A DNA stretch of 64,000 nt from Thioclava pacifica DSM 10166 (GTDB taxonomy: Bacteria > Pseudomonadota > Alphaproteobacteria > Rhodobacterales > Rhodobacteraceae). The notes below the pieces were generated by a model. That model saw only the letters and a list, made by a program, of their open reading frames with translations. It had not been told where the DNA came from and ran no database searches. A program made the position numbers and the translations under genes. This document shows positions 45,634-53,540 of the stretch, piece after piece (positions within the stretch are counted from its first letter, which is position 1; each line of letters starts with the position of its first letter). Location: contig NZ_AUND01000012.1 in NCBI RefSeq assembly GCF_000714535.1, forward strand, positions 62,001 through 126,000, given 5' to 3'.

Positions 45634-45789
45634 TCACTTGGAAGCGACGGCGAGTGTCGTCTCGACACTCTCGTTACCGCTGAGAGGATCTGCCACCGCA
45701 ATCCAGGTGGCGATCCCGAAGGCGGAGACGAGCGCGGCCAGAAAGAAAAACCGCCGACCACGGGCCTCGCTTGGGTAATCGCTACGCAT
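45634..45789 (-). CDS. Small one-helix membrane protein (paralogue C)
   Basis: A 51-residue protein, MRSDYPSEARGRR, one helix (FFFLAALVSAFGIATWIAV) and a short polar tail. It is the shortest of three related proteins arranged in a row. The ATG at 45789 follows GGAGA; the frame continues upstream to 45837. Function unknown. Confidence 0.65.
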   Translation of the reverse strand: MRSDYPSEARGRRFFFLAALVSAFGIATWIAVADPLSGNESVETTLAVASK

Positions 45790-45856
45790 CAAAAATCTCC
45801 AGTCCAATGACTGGGGAGAAAACCGCCGACCGGACACACCGTTCCGTCACGCAGGC

Positions 45857-46132
45857 TCAGTTTTCGTTGATGTCGCGATCCCAGAGTTTGGATTGCCCCT
45901 TGCGCACGCCCATCCCCTTGCGCAGCGCGAGCCAGGCGATGATCGAGAGGACGGCGAAGACCACCAGGGTCACGGCGATGGAGTTGCCCAGCAGTCCGAT
46001 CCAGATCAGCGCGCCGACGATGACTGCGCCGATTGCAAACCCCAGGAAGATGAAGCCCGGGATCAGCATCTCGGCGCCCGCAAGGATCACGCCCGCCAGC
46101 ACCCAAATCCAGGGCATTTGCCAGTATTCCAT
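45857..46132 (-). CDS. NfeD-family membrane protein
   Basis: A 91-residue protein with two or three helices (WIWVLAGVILAGAEMLIPGF; FAIGAVIVGALIWIGLLG; IAVTLVVFAVLSIIAWLAL) typical of the short NfeD (YbbJ-like) form lacking the protease domain. The OB-fold tail is almost absent. Its ATG overlaps the SPFH stop (ATGA). NfeD proteins partner SPFH proteins in membrane microdomains and stress response. Confidence 0.85.
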   Translation of the reverse strand: MEYWQMPWIWVLAGVILAGAEMLIPGFIFLGFAIGAVIVGALIWIGLLGNSIAVTLVVFAVLSIIAWLALRKGMGVRKGQSKLWDRDINEN

Positions 46133-47013
46133 CACTTCGCCCCCAGCAGTTTGAACGCGTTGGTGAAGGATTCGAGGGCTGCCGCCGGCAGGATCACCGT
46201 CTGTTTGCCCTCACCTTTTGCCACCTGCGAGAGCGCATCGACCTGCTTCAGCGCGACTTGATATTGCGCAGCCTCCAACCCGTTCTTGGCGATCGCCGCG
46301 GCGACGACCTCGGTCGCATAGGCTTCGGCATCGGCACCGATCCGGCGGGCTTCGGCCTCTTTCTGCGCCTGGAAGAGCTGTGCTTCGGCCGCCAGTTCCA
46401 CCGCGCGTTTCTTGCCCTCGGCCTCGGTGACAAGCGCACGTCGCGCCCGTTCGGCATTGAGCTGCTGGAGCATCGCGGCCCGCGTCGCTTCGTCGAGATT
46501 CACGTCGAGGATCTCGGCACGGGTCACCTCGATCCCCCAGTCGTCAACCATCGCGGCGACCTGCTCGCGAACCTTGGCGATCAGTTGCGAGCGGTTCGAC
46601 TGCACCTCGTCGAGCTCCATCACGCCGATCTCGGAGCGCACGATCCCCGCGACCGTCGTCGCGATCGCCGCATCGACGTCGCGGATCCGGTAGACCGTCT
46701 TTTCCGGCTCGGTGATGCGGTAAAAGACCGAGGTTTCGACCTTCACCAGCACGTTGTCGGCGGTGATCGCGTCTTGCAGCGCATTGGGGAGCTGGCGTTC
46801 GAGGATCGAGATCTTGTGCGGCACCCGGTCGAGGAACGGCACGATGAAATTGATCCCCGGCCCGAGCACGGCGCGCAGCCGCCCGAAGCGCTCGACCACG
46901 TGTTTCTCGGATTGCGGTACGATGCGCACCCCGAGGAAGACCGACAGGATCAACAGCGCCGCGATCGCGATCATCACGATGTCGCCGCCACCCAGAATGT
47001 TCTCGATACCCAT
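46132..47013 (-). CDS. SPFH/stomatin-like protein (QmcA type)
   Basis: A 293-residue membrane-anchored SPFH protein. One N-terminal helix (IVMIAIAALLILSVFLGV) precedes the band-7 domain (VVERFGRLRAVLGPGINFIV; VETSVFYRITEPEKTVYRI; IVRSEIGVMELDEVQSNR) and a long Ala/Glu coiled coil (about 195-250). It is close to E. coli QmcA in layout. The ATG at 47013 follows GGGATAGGGG; the much longer open frame upstream is not used. It overlaps the NfeD gene downstream and follows a small membrane protein gene by 17 bases. Confidence 0.92.
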   Translation of the reverse strand: MGIENILGGGDIVMIAIAALLILSVFLGVRIVPQSEKHVVERFGRLRAVLGPGINFIVPFLDRVPHKISILERQLPNALQDAITADNVLVKVETSVFYRITEPEKTVYRIRDVDAAIATTVAGIVRSEIGVMELDEVQSNRSQLIAKVREQVAAMVDDWGIEVTRAEILDVNLDEATRAAMLQQLNAERARRALVTEAEGKKRAVELAAEAQLFQAQKEAEARRIGADAEAYATEVVAAAIAKNGLEAAQYQVALKQVDALSQVAKGEGKQTVILPAAALESFTNAFKLLGAK

Positions 47014-47030
47014 TTGACCCCTATCCCTTT

Positions 47031-47189
47031 TTACGAATGTCCGGCCGGAAAGACCCGCAATCCCAGCAATACCAATACCACCAGAACCGCCCATCCGCCG
47101 GGGCGCGAGATCAGCCAGATCGCAAGCGCCAGGGCGATCCCGACGAGCCGCGAGCCAGCCGTCGCCGCGAAGCCGAAGAGCGCACCCAT
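47031..47189 (-). CDS. Small membrane protein upstream of the SPFH gene
   Basis: A 52-residue, two-helix protein: MGALFGFAATAGSRLVGIALALAIWLI with a turn (SRPGG) and WAVLVVLVLLGLRVF (given here in parts of one stretch). The ATG overlaps the stop of a nine-codon mini-ORF (TGATG), and no ribosome site of its own is visible, so translation may be coupled. A TTG at 47255 is an alternative start in frame. Family unknown. Confidence 0.55.
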   Translation of the reverse strand: MGALFGFAATAGSRLVGIALALAIWLISRPGGWAVLVVLVLLGLRVFPAGHS

Positions 47190-47218
47190 CAGACAGGTGC
47201 CTTGAAGAGACGGGGCAT
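47189..47218 (-). CDS. Possible nine-codon leader ORF (MPRLFKAPV)
   Basis: ATG CCC CGT ... GTC TGA, preceded by AAGGAG with 6-base spacing, the best ribosome site in this gap. Its stop overlaps the start of the small membrane protein (TGATG). It may serve only to load ribosomes for the next gene. Short length makes this uncertain. Confidence 0.35.
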   Translation of the reverse strand: MPRLFKAPV

Positions 47219-47491
47219 GAACTGCTCCTTGTGGTTTGCAAGGAGAGTGCCGCAACTTGTGCGATTTGGGAAGGGAGAAGGGAGGAGCGCCCGGGTCGGG
47301 AATTCGTCCATTGCGGCACTTTTGAAGGGAGGGCAGTCATCCGCGGGAGGCAAGCCGTGGAGAAGTTGCCCGCACCGCTCCAAAACCCGCAGGAGAATGA
47401 CTGTCGCGCGGGCCAACGCACTGGAAACCCGCGGCTGTGTTCGATAAAAAACACGGAGACCACGGGGCAGCCGATAAGGACGGGAGGGCGC

Positions 47492-48160
47492 ATGCCGGCA
47501 CCAGAAGAGACGCAGACGCCGGCGCCGCGCAAATTGCAGGGCACTGTGATCGCCGAGCAGCTCGAAGCCGAGATCGTTTCGGGCGATCTCACGGCGGGCA
47601 GCAAGCTCGACGAGCTGTCGCTGGTTCAGCGTTTCGGCGTCTCGCGCACCCCGATCCGCGAAGCCTTACACAAGCTCGTCGCGATGTCGTTGGCCGAGCG
47701 GATGCCCTTTCGCGGCGTGGTCGTCGCCAATATCACACGCGAGCGGATCGAGCAGATGTTCGAGGCGATGGGCGAGATGGAGGCGATGTGCGGGCGTCTT
47801 GCTGCAGATCGGATGACGATTGGCGAGCGGGCCGAGATCGAGGATCTGCATCGCGCCATGGCCCAGATGGCACAGCGCGGCGAATTCGAAGCCTACGAGG
47901 CGGCCAATACCGAGTTCCATCAGCGGATTTACGACGCGACCCATAACCGCGACCTGATCGAGCTGTCGAATGCGCTTCGGCTCAAGCTCGCGCCGTTCCG
48001 CAAGTCCCAGCTACGCAACGATGTACGGATGGAAGTCTCGAACGAGGAGCACGAGGCGATCGTTTCGGCGCTGCTCGACCACGATCCCAAGCGGACAGAG
48101 AATGCATTGCGGCGGCACCTTGTGAGTGCCGCGCGCGAGGTTCTGACGCGGATGCGCTGA
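47492..48160 (+). CDS. GntR-family regulator (FCD domain)
   Basis: A 222-residue repressor-type regulator. The N-terminal winged helix (about 15-80) has LVQRFGVSRTPIREALHKLV. The C-terminal FCD ligand domain (about 90-215) has the metal-type residues in ANTEFHQRIYDATHNRDL and HEAIVSALLDHDPKRTENALRRH. The ATG follows GGGAGGGC; the frame is open upstream to 47231. It converges on the tauE end of the TRAP operon, stops 3 bases apart, so it may control that operon or another locus. Confidence 0.9.
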   Translation: MPAPEETQTPAPRKLQGTVIAEQLEAEIVSGDLTAGSKLDELSLVQRFGVSRTPIREALHKLVAMSLAERMPFRGVVVANITRERIEQMFEAMGEMEAMCGRLAADRMTIGERAEIEDLHRAMAQMAQRGEFEAYEAANTEFHQRIYDATHNRDLIELSNALRLKLAPFRKSQLRNDVRMEVSNEEHEAIVSALLDHDPKRTENALRRHLVSAAREVLTRMR

Positions 48161-48163
48161 GGC

Positions 48164-48991
48164 TCAGCCGAAGACCGAGAGCAGCATCCGGATTGCAGTG
48201 ATCCCGAGGAAGACGGCGAAGGCGCGCTTGATCCAGACCGTGTCGAGATTATGCGCAAGCGCCGCACCCACCGGGGCGAAGCCGACGGTGAAGGGCAAAA
48301 TGATACCCGCAGCGATCAGGTTCACATAACCCAGCGAGAGCGGCGGACGCCCCTCGACGCCGAGGCCGGAATAGATGAAGCCCAGAACCGCCGGCACCGC
48401 GATCATGAAACCGAAGGCCGAGGCCGTGCCGACCGCGCGGCGGATCTCGACCGAGAAGCCGCTCAGCAAGGGTACCGAAAGCGTACCGCCGCCGATCCCC
48501 ATGAGCGCCGAAAACAGCCCCGTGAGGTAGGAAATCACGCTGTTGACCGCCTTGGAGCGCGGCAGGTGCTCGCTGATCACGAGGGTTTTCGGCGTCGCCA
48601 TGTTGATCGAAACCAGCAGGGCAATCGTGCCGAAGATCGCCTTGAGCCCGCTCGCATCGATATATTTCGCGGCCAGCCCTCCGCTGAACGCACCGAGCAC
48701 GATGCCCGGCGCCCAGAGCCGCAACAGGCTGCGGTCGACCGAACCGCGCTTGTTGTGGGCGCGCGCCGAGGAAATCGAGGTGAAGATGATCGTCGCGAGC
48801 GAGGTCGCCACCGCCATATGCATCGAAAGCTCGGGCGGGAAATGCGTCAGCGAGAGGATCCAGAACAGCACCGGAACCAGCACGATGCCGCCGCCCACGC
48901 CCAGAAGGCCCGCAAGAATGCCGGCGAGGATCGCGGTGAGGGCGACGCCACCGAGGAGCATCGCGAGTTGAAGCAGAGAAAGATCAGTCAT
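48164..48991 (-). CDS. TauE/SafE-family permease
   Basis: A 275-residue membrane protein with about eight helices. The repeated glycine motifs ILAGLLGVGGGIVLVPVLF near 25-43 and GLFSALMGIGGGTLSVPLL near 158 are the TauE/SafE (DUF81) signature. Members move sulfite, sulfoacetate or other organic anions. It starts 2 bases after the amidohydrolase-like gene, as the last gene of the five-gene operon, so it may export a product such as an anion or take up a related substrate. No direct evidence of substrate. Confidence 0.9.
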   Translation of the reverse strand: MTDLSLLQLAMLLGGVALTAILAGILAGLLGVGGGIVLVPVLFWILSLTHFPPELSMHMAVATSLATIIFTSISSARAHNKRGSVDRSLLRLWAPGIVLGAFSGGLAAKYIDASGLKAIFGTIALLVSINMATPKTLVISEHLPRSKAVNSVISYLTGLFSALMGIGGGTLSVPLLSGFSVEIRRAVGTASAFGFMIAVPAVLGFIYSGLGVEGRPPLSLGYVNLIAAGIILPFTVGFAPVGAALAHNLDTVWIKRAFAVFLGITAIRMLLSVFG

Positions 48992-48993
48992 GG

Positions 48994-50580
48994 TCAGAAA
49001 CTCAAGGCGGCGCCGTCAGCGCGCGGGTCGGTTGCGGATTCGAGGAGCCCGTCAGGGTGGAGGACGACGCCGCCGGCATGGCCCGCGAGGTCGGAATAAT
49101 CGGGGATCATCTCGACCTGATGGCCGGCGGCACGCAGCGCGTCGACCAGGTCGGGGTCGAAGCGGCTTTCGAGCTTGAGCGTCGTCGTCGCATCGCCCCA
49201 GGTCTTGCCCAGAAGCCAGCGCGGCGCGGTGACCGCGGCTTGCAGGTCCATGCCGAATTGCGCGTAGCGGGTGAAGACCGCCGATTGCGTCTGCGGCTGG
49301 CCCTCGCCTCCCATCGTGCCATAGGCGAAGACACGCCCGTCGGGCAGATACGCGAGCGCAGGGTTGAGCGTGTGGAATGGGCGTTTGCCCGGGGCAAGCT
49401 GGTTCGGCCCCGGCTGCAGCGAGAAGCCCGCGCCGCGGTTCTGGAAGAAGACGCCGGTTTCCGGGCAGGTCAGACCCGAGCCGAACTCCCAGAACACGCT
49501 CTGGATGAAGCTGACCACGGTGCCGTCGCGATCCGCGGCCCCCATCCAGATCGTGTCGCCCTGCTTGGGTTCGTAGGGCCATTGCAGCGCGGCTTCGCGG
49601 TCGATCTTCGCGGCCATCGCGTCGAGCCGATCATCTGCCAGCCAGTCCTGCGCGGGTTCGCGCATCGTGGCGGGATCGCCCAGCTCGGCATTGCGCAGGA
49701 TGAAGGCCTGCTTGGTCGCTTCGATCAGCCCGTGGACATGCTCGAACCCTTCGCCCTCCTTCACACCCAGCCGGTCGAAAATCCCGAGGATCATCAGCGA
49801 GGCGATGCCCTGCGTGGGCGGGGTCATGTTGTAAAGCGTGCCTTGCGAGGTGGTGACTTCAAGCGGCGTCACCTGCTGCGCGCGGTAGGCGGCGAAATCG
49901 CTGGCGCGCAGCGGGCTGCCCTGCGCTTCGAGGAACGCGCCATGGATACGGGCGAGATCGCCCTCGTAATAACTGCGCAGCCCTTCGGATGCGAGCCGCT
50001 CGAGCGTCCGCCCGAGCGCTTCCTGCTTCATCCGCGCGCCTGCCTGCGGCACCTTGCCGTCGATCAGGAAGGTCTCGGCAAAGCCCGGCACGGTCTCCAG
50101 ACCTGCCAGTTTCTCGGCCGTGGTGCGGCTCTGGTTGCCGGTCACCGCGATCCCGTCGCGCGCATAGCCGATCGCGTTTGCGAGCAGCCGCTCGAGCGGG
50201 AGGCGTTTCGCCGGATCAACGAGATCGAGCGCCGCTTCCCAACCGCCGATCGTGCCCGGCACGGTCAGCGCGGCCAGCCCGCCACGCGCGGGGATCGCGT
50301 CCGAATGGCCTTGAGAGGCATACCATTCGGGCGTCGCTAGCGCTGCGGCGTGACCACCCGCGAAGATGCCGATCGGTTTCTCACCCGGGCGGTGGATCAG
50401 CCAGAACCCGTCCCCGCCGATCCCGTTCATATGCGGATAGGTCACCGCAACGGTCGCGGCCGCGGCCACCATCGCCTCGATGGCGGAGCCGCCCGCTGCA
50501 AGGATATCCTGTCCGGCCAGCGCGGCAGCGCGGTGGGGCGCGCTCATCGCGCCGTTATAGCCGAGTGCGGAATAGAGCAT
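48994..50580 (-). CDS. Gamma-glutamyltransferase-family amidohydrolase, HpxW (oxamate amidohydrolase)-like
   Basis: An Ntn-hydrolase of the GGT family, 528 residues, without an evident signal peptide, hence probably cytoplasmic. The nucleophile threonine is T343 in GDTIWMGAADRDGTVVSF; classical GGTs read TTHxxVVD here, so the Thr is kept but the next two residues are Ile and Trp. SFIQSVFWEFGSG, FFQNRGAGFSL and GTMGGEGQPQTQ follow. I recall the DTxWMG...SFIQS pattern from HpxW-type oxamate amidohydrolases rather than true GGTs. It is 3 bases from dctM and 2 from tauE. An N-terminal GGSAIEAMVAAAATVAV segment matches the family. Confidence 0.75.
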   Translation of the reverse strand: MLYSALGYNGAMSAPHRAAALAGQDILAAGGSAIEAMVAAAATVAVTYPHMNGIGGDGFWLIHRPGEKPIGIFAGGHAAALATPEWYASQGHSDAIPARGGLAALTVPGTIGGWEAALDLVDPAKRLPLERLLANAIGYARDGIAVTGNQSRTTAEKLAGLETVPGFAETFLIDGKVPQAGARMKQEALGRTLERLASEGLRSYYEGDLARIHGAFLEAQGSPLRASDFAAYRAQQVTPLEVTTSQGTLYNMTPPTQGIASLMILGIFDRLGVKEGEGFEHVHGLIEATKQAFILRNAELGDPATMREPAQDWLADDRLDAMAAKIDREAALQWPYEPKQGDTIWMGAADRDGTVVSFIQSVFWEFGSGLTCPETGVFFQNRGAGFSLQPGPNQLAPGKRPFHTLNPALAYLPDGRVFAYGTMGGEGQPQTQSAVFTRYAQFGMDLQAAVTAPRWLLGKTWGDATTTLKLESRFDPDLVDALRAAGHQVEMIPDYSDLAGHAGGVVLHPDGLLESATDPRADGAALSF

Positions 50581-50583
50581 GTC

Positions 50584-51909
50584 TTACCATCCGATCAGAT
50601 TGGGCAGCCAGGTCGTGAGCTGCGGGAAGAGATAGACGAGCCACAGCCCGATAAGCTGCAAGCCGATGAAGGGAATGACACCGCGATAGATGTCGCTCGT
50701 TTTCACCGATGGGGGCGCGACCCCCTTGAGGAAGAAGAGCGACCAGCCGAAGGGCGGCGTCAGGAAGGATGTTTGCAGGTTTACCGCGACGAGGATCGAA
50801 ATCCACGCCATGTCGACACCGGCCGCATGAAAGATCGGCAGGAAGAGCGGCAAGGCGATGTAGGAGATTTCGATCCATTCAAGAAAGAAGCCCAGCACGA
50901 ACAGGAGCGCCATCAGGAAGAAGATCTGCCCGGTCAGCCCGCCCGGAACCGCGCTGAAGGCGTCCTGCACGAGCCGTTCGCCACCAAGGCCGCGGAAAGC
51001 GAGGCCGAAGGGCTGCGCGAAGATCAGGATCAGGAAGACCATCGCGCTCGTGACGAAGGCCGAACGCACCGTCTCGCGCAGGATCGTGAAATTCAGCCGT
51101 CCCGAGGCGGCAGCCAGCAGGATCGAGCCGAAAGCCCCCATCGAGGCGGCTTCGGTCGGCGCCGCGACGCCGCCGATGATCGAGCCGAGCACCGCAACGA
51201 TCAGCAAGATCGGCGGCAGCACGACTTTCAGCAGCTTCATTCCGATATCGCGCTTGGAATAGATCGCGCGTTCCTCAGCCGGGATGGCGGGGACGCGATG
51301 CGGTGTGATGATGCCGAGGATCAGCACATAGGCGATGAAAAGCCCCGAGAGCAGCAAGCCCGGGATCAGCGCAGCAGCAAAAAGCGTGCCGACGGATTCG
51401 CCGGTGATATCGGCCAGCAGGATCAGCACGAGGCTCGGCGGGATGATCTGCCCCAATGTCCCCGAGGCGCAGATCACACCGCAGGCCACGCCCGCGTCAT
51501 AGCCGCGCCGAATGATCGGGCCGAGCGCAATCAGGCCGACCGTCACGACCGTCGCGCCGACCACGCCCGACGCCGCGCCCATCAGCACGCCCACGAGGAT
51601 GATGGCCAGCGCCATCCCCCCGCGCAGCCCGCCCATGGCAAGGCCGATGACCTCTAGCAAGTTCTCCGCGATCTTTGATCGTTCGAGCATGATCCCCATG
51701 AAAATGAACAGGGGCAGCGCAAGCAGGGTGTAGTTGGTGACCACGCCGAAGATCCGCGCGGGCAGGAGCGAGAACAGCATCGGGCCGAACCCGGCATAGC
51801 CAAAGATCAGGCCGGTTGCGCCAAGACAGACTGCCACTGGCAGACCGCCGAGCAGGAGCACGAAGAAAGCTCCGATCATGCACAGGGCAAGGATTTCATT
51901 CACGGGCAT
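50584..51909 (-). CDS. dctM: TRAP transporter large permease (DctM)
   Basis: The 441-residue, 12-helix membrane component that couples sodium flux to uptake. Typical segments are IFMGIMLERSKIAENLLEV near 70, GAASGVVGATVVTVG near 120, ASGTLGQIIPPSLVLILLA near 150 and IGGVAAPTEAASMGAFGS near 245. TPPFGWSLFFLKGVAP is near 395. It starts 16 bases after dctQ and is followed after 3 bases by the amidohydrolase-like gene. Confidence 0.93.
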   Translation of the reverse strand: MPVNEILALCMIGAFFVLLLGGLPVAVCLGATGLIFGYAGFGPMLFSLLPARIFGVVTNYTLLALPLFIFMGIMLERSKIAENLLEVIGLAMGGLRGGMALAIILVGVLMGAASGVVGATVVTVGLIALGPIIRRGYDAGVACGVICASGTLGQIIPPSLVLILLADITGESVGTLFAAALIPGLLLSGLFIAYVLILGIITPHRVPAIPAEERAIYSKRDIGMKLLKVVLPPILLIVAVLGSIIGGVAAPTEAASMGAFGSILLAAASGRLNFTILRETVRSAFVTSAMVFLILIFAQPFGLAFRGLGGERLVQDAFSAVPGGLTGQIFFLMALLFVLGFFLEWIEISYIALPLFLPIFHAAGVDMAWISILVAVNLQTSFLTPPFGWSLFFLKGVAPPSVKTSDIYRGVIPFIGLQLIGLWLVYLFPQLTTWLPNLIGW

Positions 51910-51925
51910 CGGGAGTGGGTATCCA

Positions 51926-52456
51926 TCAGGTCGAGCGCCCGTCGCGGGTGATATGAGGGATCAGCCGCGCGAGGCTTTCGGCCGTCATTGCGACGGCTTG
52001 AAGGGCAAGAAGGGCGAAGGCCGCGGGGATCGCCGCCTTGAGAATATAGCGATAGGGCAGACCGCCGGGATCGGGAGAGCCCTCACCGATCGCGTAGCTG
52101 CTCTGGACATAGGCGATCGAGAGCCAGCCGATGATCACCGCGATCGCGCCAAGCGTGACGTTCGCGACGAGATCGATCAGCGCCTGCATCCCGGGCGGCA
52201 TCTTTGCGTAGAAGATGTCGACGCGAACCTCGCCGCCTTGGTTGAGCCCGTAGGACATGCCGAAAAGCGCGCCCACCGCCATCAGGTGCCATTCGCCCTC
52301 CTGAAGGGCGACGGAGCCGAAGGAGAAGAAATAGCGAAACAGCACGTTGAGCGCGACGAGCAGAACAAGCGCCAGCCCGCTCCAGGCCGCGATCTGGCCA
52401 ATGACACGGACGGCGCCACCGGCACCGTCCGCGATTTTATGGAGAAGACCGGTCAT
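51926..52456 (-). CDS. dctQ: TRAP transporter small permease (DctQ)
   Basis: A 176-residue, four-helix membrane subunit. LALVLLVALNVLFRYFF near 30, the conserved EGEWHLMAVGALFGMSYGLN near 58, RVDIFYAKMPPG and PYRYILKAAIPAAFALLALQ near 145 are typical DctQ features. The ATG at 52456 lies 4 bases after the dctP stop; the long upstream frame runs inside dctP and is not used. Confidence 0.92.
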   Translation of the reverse strand: MTGLLHKIADGAGGAVRVIGQIAAWSGLALVLLVALNVLFRYFFSFGSVALQEGEWHLMAVGALFGMSYGLNQGGEVRVDIFYAKMPPGMQALIDLVANVTLGAIAVIIGWLSIAYVQSSYAIGEGSPDPGGLPYRYILKAAIPAAFALLALQAVAMTAESLARLIPHITRDGRST

Positions 52457-52460
52457 CGTC

Positions 52461-53540
52461 TCATGCCGGGAGATTGTGATAGGGCTTCTCGGAGATCGCC
52501 GCCCATTCCCGGTGCTCTGCGCGGAACGCCATGAACGCGTCATGCACTTTCTTGGTCGCCGGATCCGCCGCAGCGCCCTCTGCAAGAACTTCCTCGGTGA
52601 CGGTGCGCAGCTGGGCCACAACCTCATCGGGCAGAACATTCGCGATCACGCCCGAGTTCTCCACGAGGTCCTTCAGCGCCGCGGCGTTGTTCGCCTCGCA
52701 CCAGGTGTGGCTCTCGAGGTTGCAGGCCATCGCGGCGGTCGAGACGATCGCCTGAAGATCGGCGGGCAGGCTTTCCCAGGCGGCCTTGCCGATCAGCAGC
52801 TCGGTGACGTTCGAGGGCTCGTGCCAGCCGGTCGTGTAGTAGTATTTCGCAGCGTTCTGCAGGCCGAGGCGGCGATCCTGATAGGGGCCGACGAATTCCG
52901 CCGCGTCGATCACGCCACGCTCCAGTGCGGGGAAGATCTCGCCGCCCGGCAGGAGTTTCACGTCAACGCCGAGCTTGGCATAGACCTTGCCCGCCAGACC
53001 CGGGATCCGCATCTTCAGGTCCTTGAAATCGTCGACCGTCTCGATCGGCTTGCGGAACCAGCCAGTCATCTGCACGCCGGTATTGCCCATCGGCAGCGCC
53101 TTGAGGCCAAGCGGAGCGTAAAGCTCGTCCCAGAGTTCCATACCGCCGCCGTGGTAGAGCCAGGCGTTCATACCCTGGAAGTTCAGGCCAAACGGAACGG
53201 TGGTGAAATACTGCGCCGCGGGGAGCTTACCGGCCCAGAAATAGGCGTTGGCCGCGTTCATTTCGACTGCGCCGGAACGCACCGCGTCAAAGCCTTCGAG
53301 CGCCGGGATCAGTTCGCCGGCTGCGAAATGCTGGATCTTCAGGCGGCCGTCGGACATCGCCTCGACCTTCTTGCAGAAATCGGTCGGGCTGCCGGGGCCT
53401 TCGACATAGAAGGGCGAGCCGGGACCGTAGGCATTGGTCATCTTCCAGCTGAAGCTCGTCTGCGCGCGGGCGATCGAGGGGGTCGCGAGGGGAACGGCGG
53501 CGATGGTCGCGCCTGCGGCGAGGAATTTACGTCTGTCCAT
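52461..53540 (-). CDS. dctP: TRAP transporter solute-binding protein (DctP), 2-oxoacid type
   Basis: A periplasmic binding protein with a twin-arginine signal (MDRRKFLAAGATIAA ... SIARA). The domain residues GWFRKPIETVDDFKDLKMRI, LPGGEIFPALERGVIDAAE and GPYQDRRLGLQNAAKYYY resemble TakP-type proteins, which bind 2-oxoacids with sodium (from memory of that family). Length 359. It is the first gene of the dctPQM-amidohydrolase-tauE operon. An AAAGGACAG ribosome site precedes the start. Confidence 0.92.
   Translation of the reverse strand: MDRRKFLAAGATIAAVPLATPSIARAQTSFSWKMTNAYGPGSPFYVEGPGSPTDFCKKVEAMSDGRLKIQHFAAGELIPALEGFDAVRSGAVEMNAANAYFWAGKLPAAQYFTTVPFGLNFQGMNAWLYHGGGMELWDELYAPLGLKALPMGNTGVQMTGWFRKPIETVDDFKDLKMRIPGLAGKVYAKLGVDVKLLPGGEIFPALERGVIDAAEFVGPYQDRRLGLQNAAKYYYTTGWHEPSNVTELLIGKAAWESLPADLQAIVSTAAMACNLESHTWCEANNAAALKDLVENSGVIANVLPDEVVAQLRTVTEEVLAEGAAADPATKKVHDAFMAFRAEHREWAAISEKPYHNLPA

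Noticed and set aside
46132-47604. SPFH protein with a 197-residue N-terminal extension
   Set aside because: The extension has cysteine- and arginine-rich shadow composition and overlaps the small membrane protein gene; the start at 47013 gives the normal QmcA-type N-terminus with a good ribosome site.
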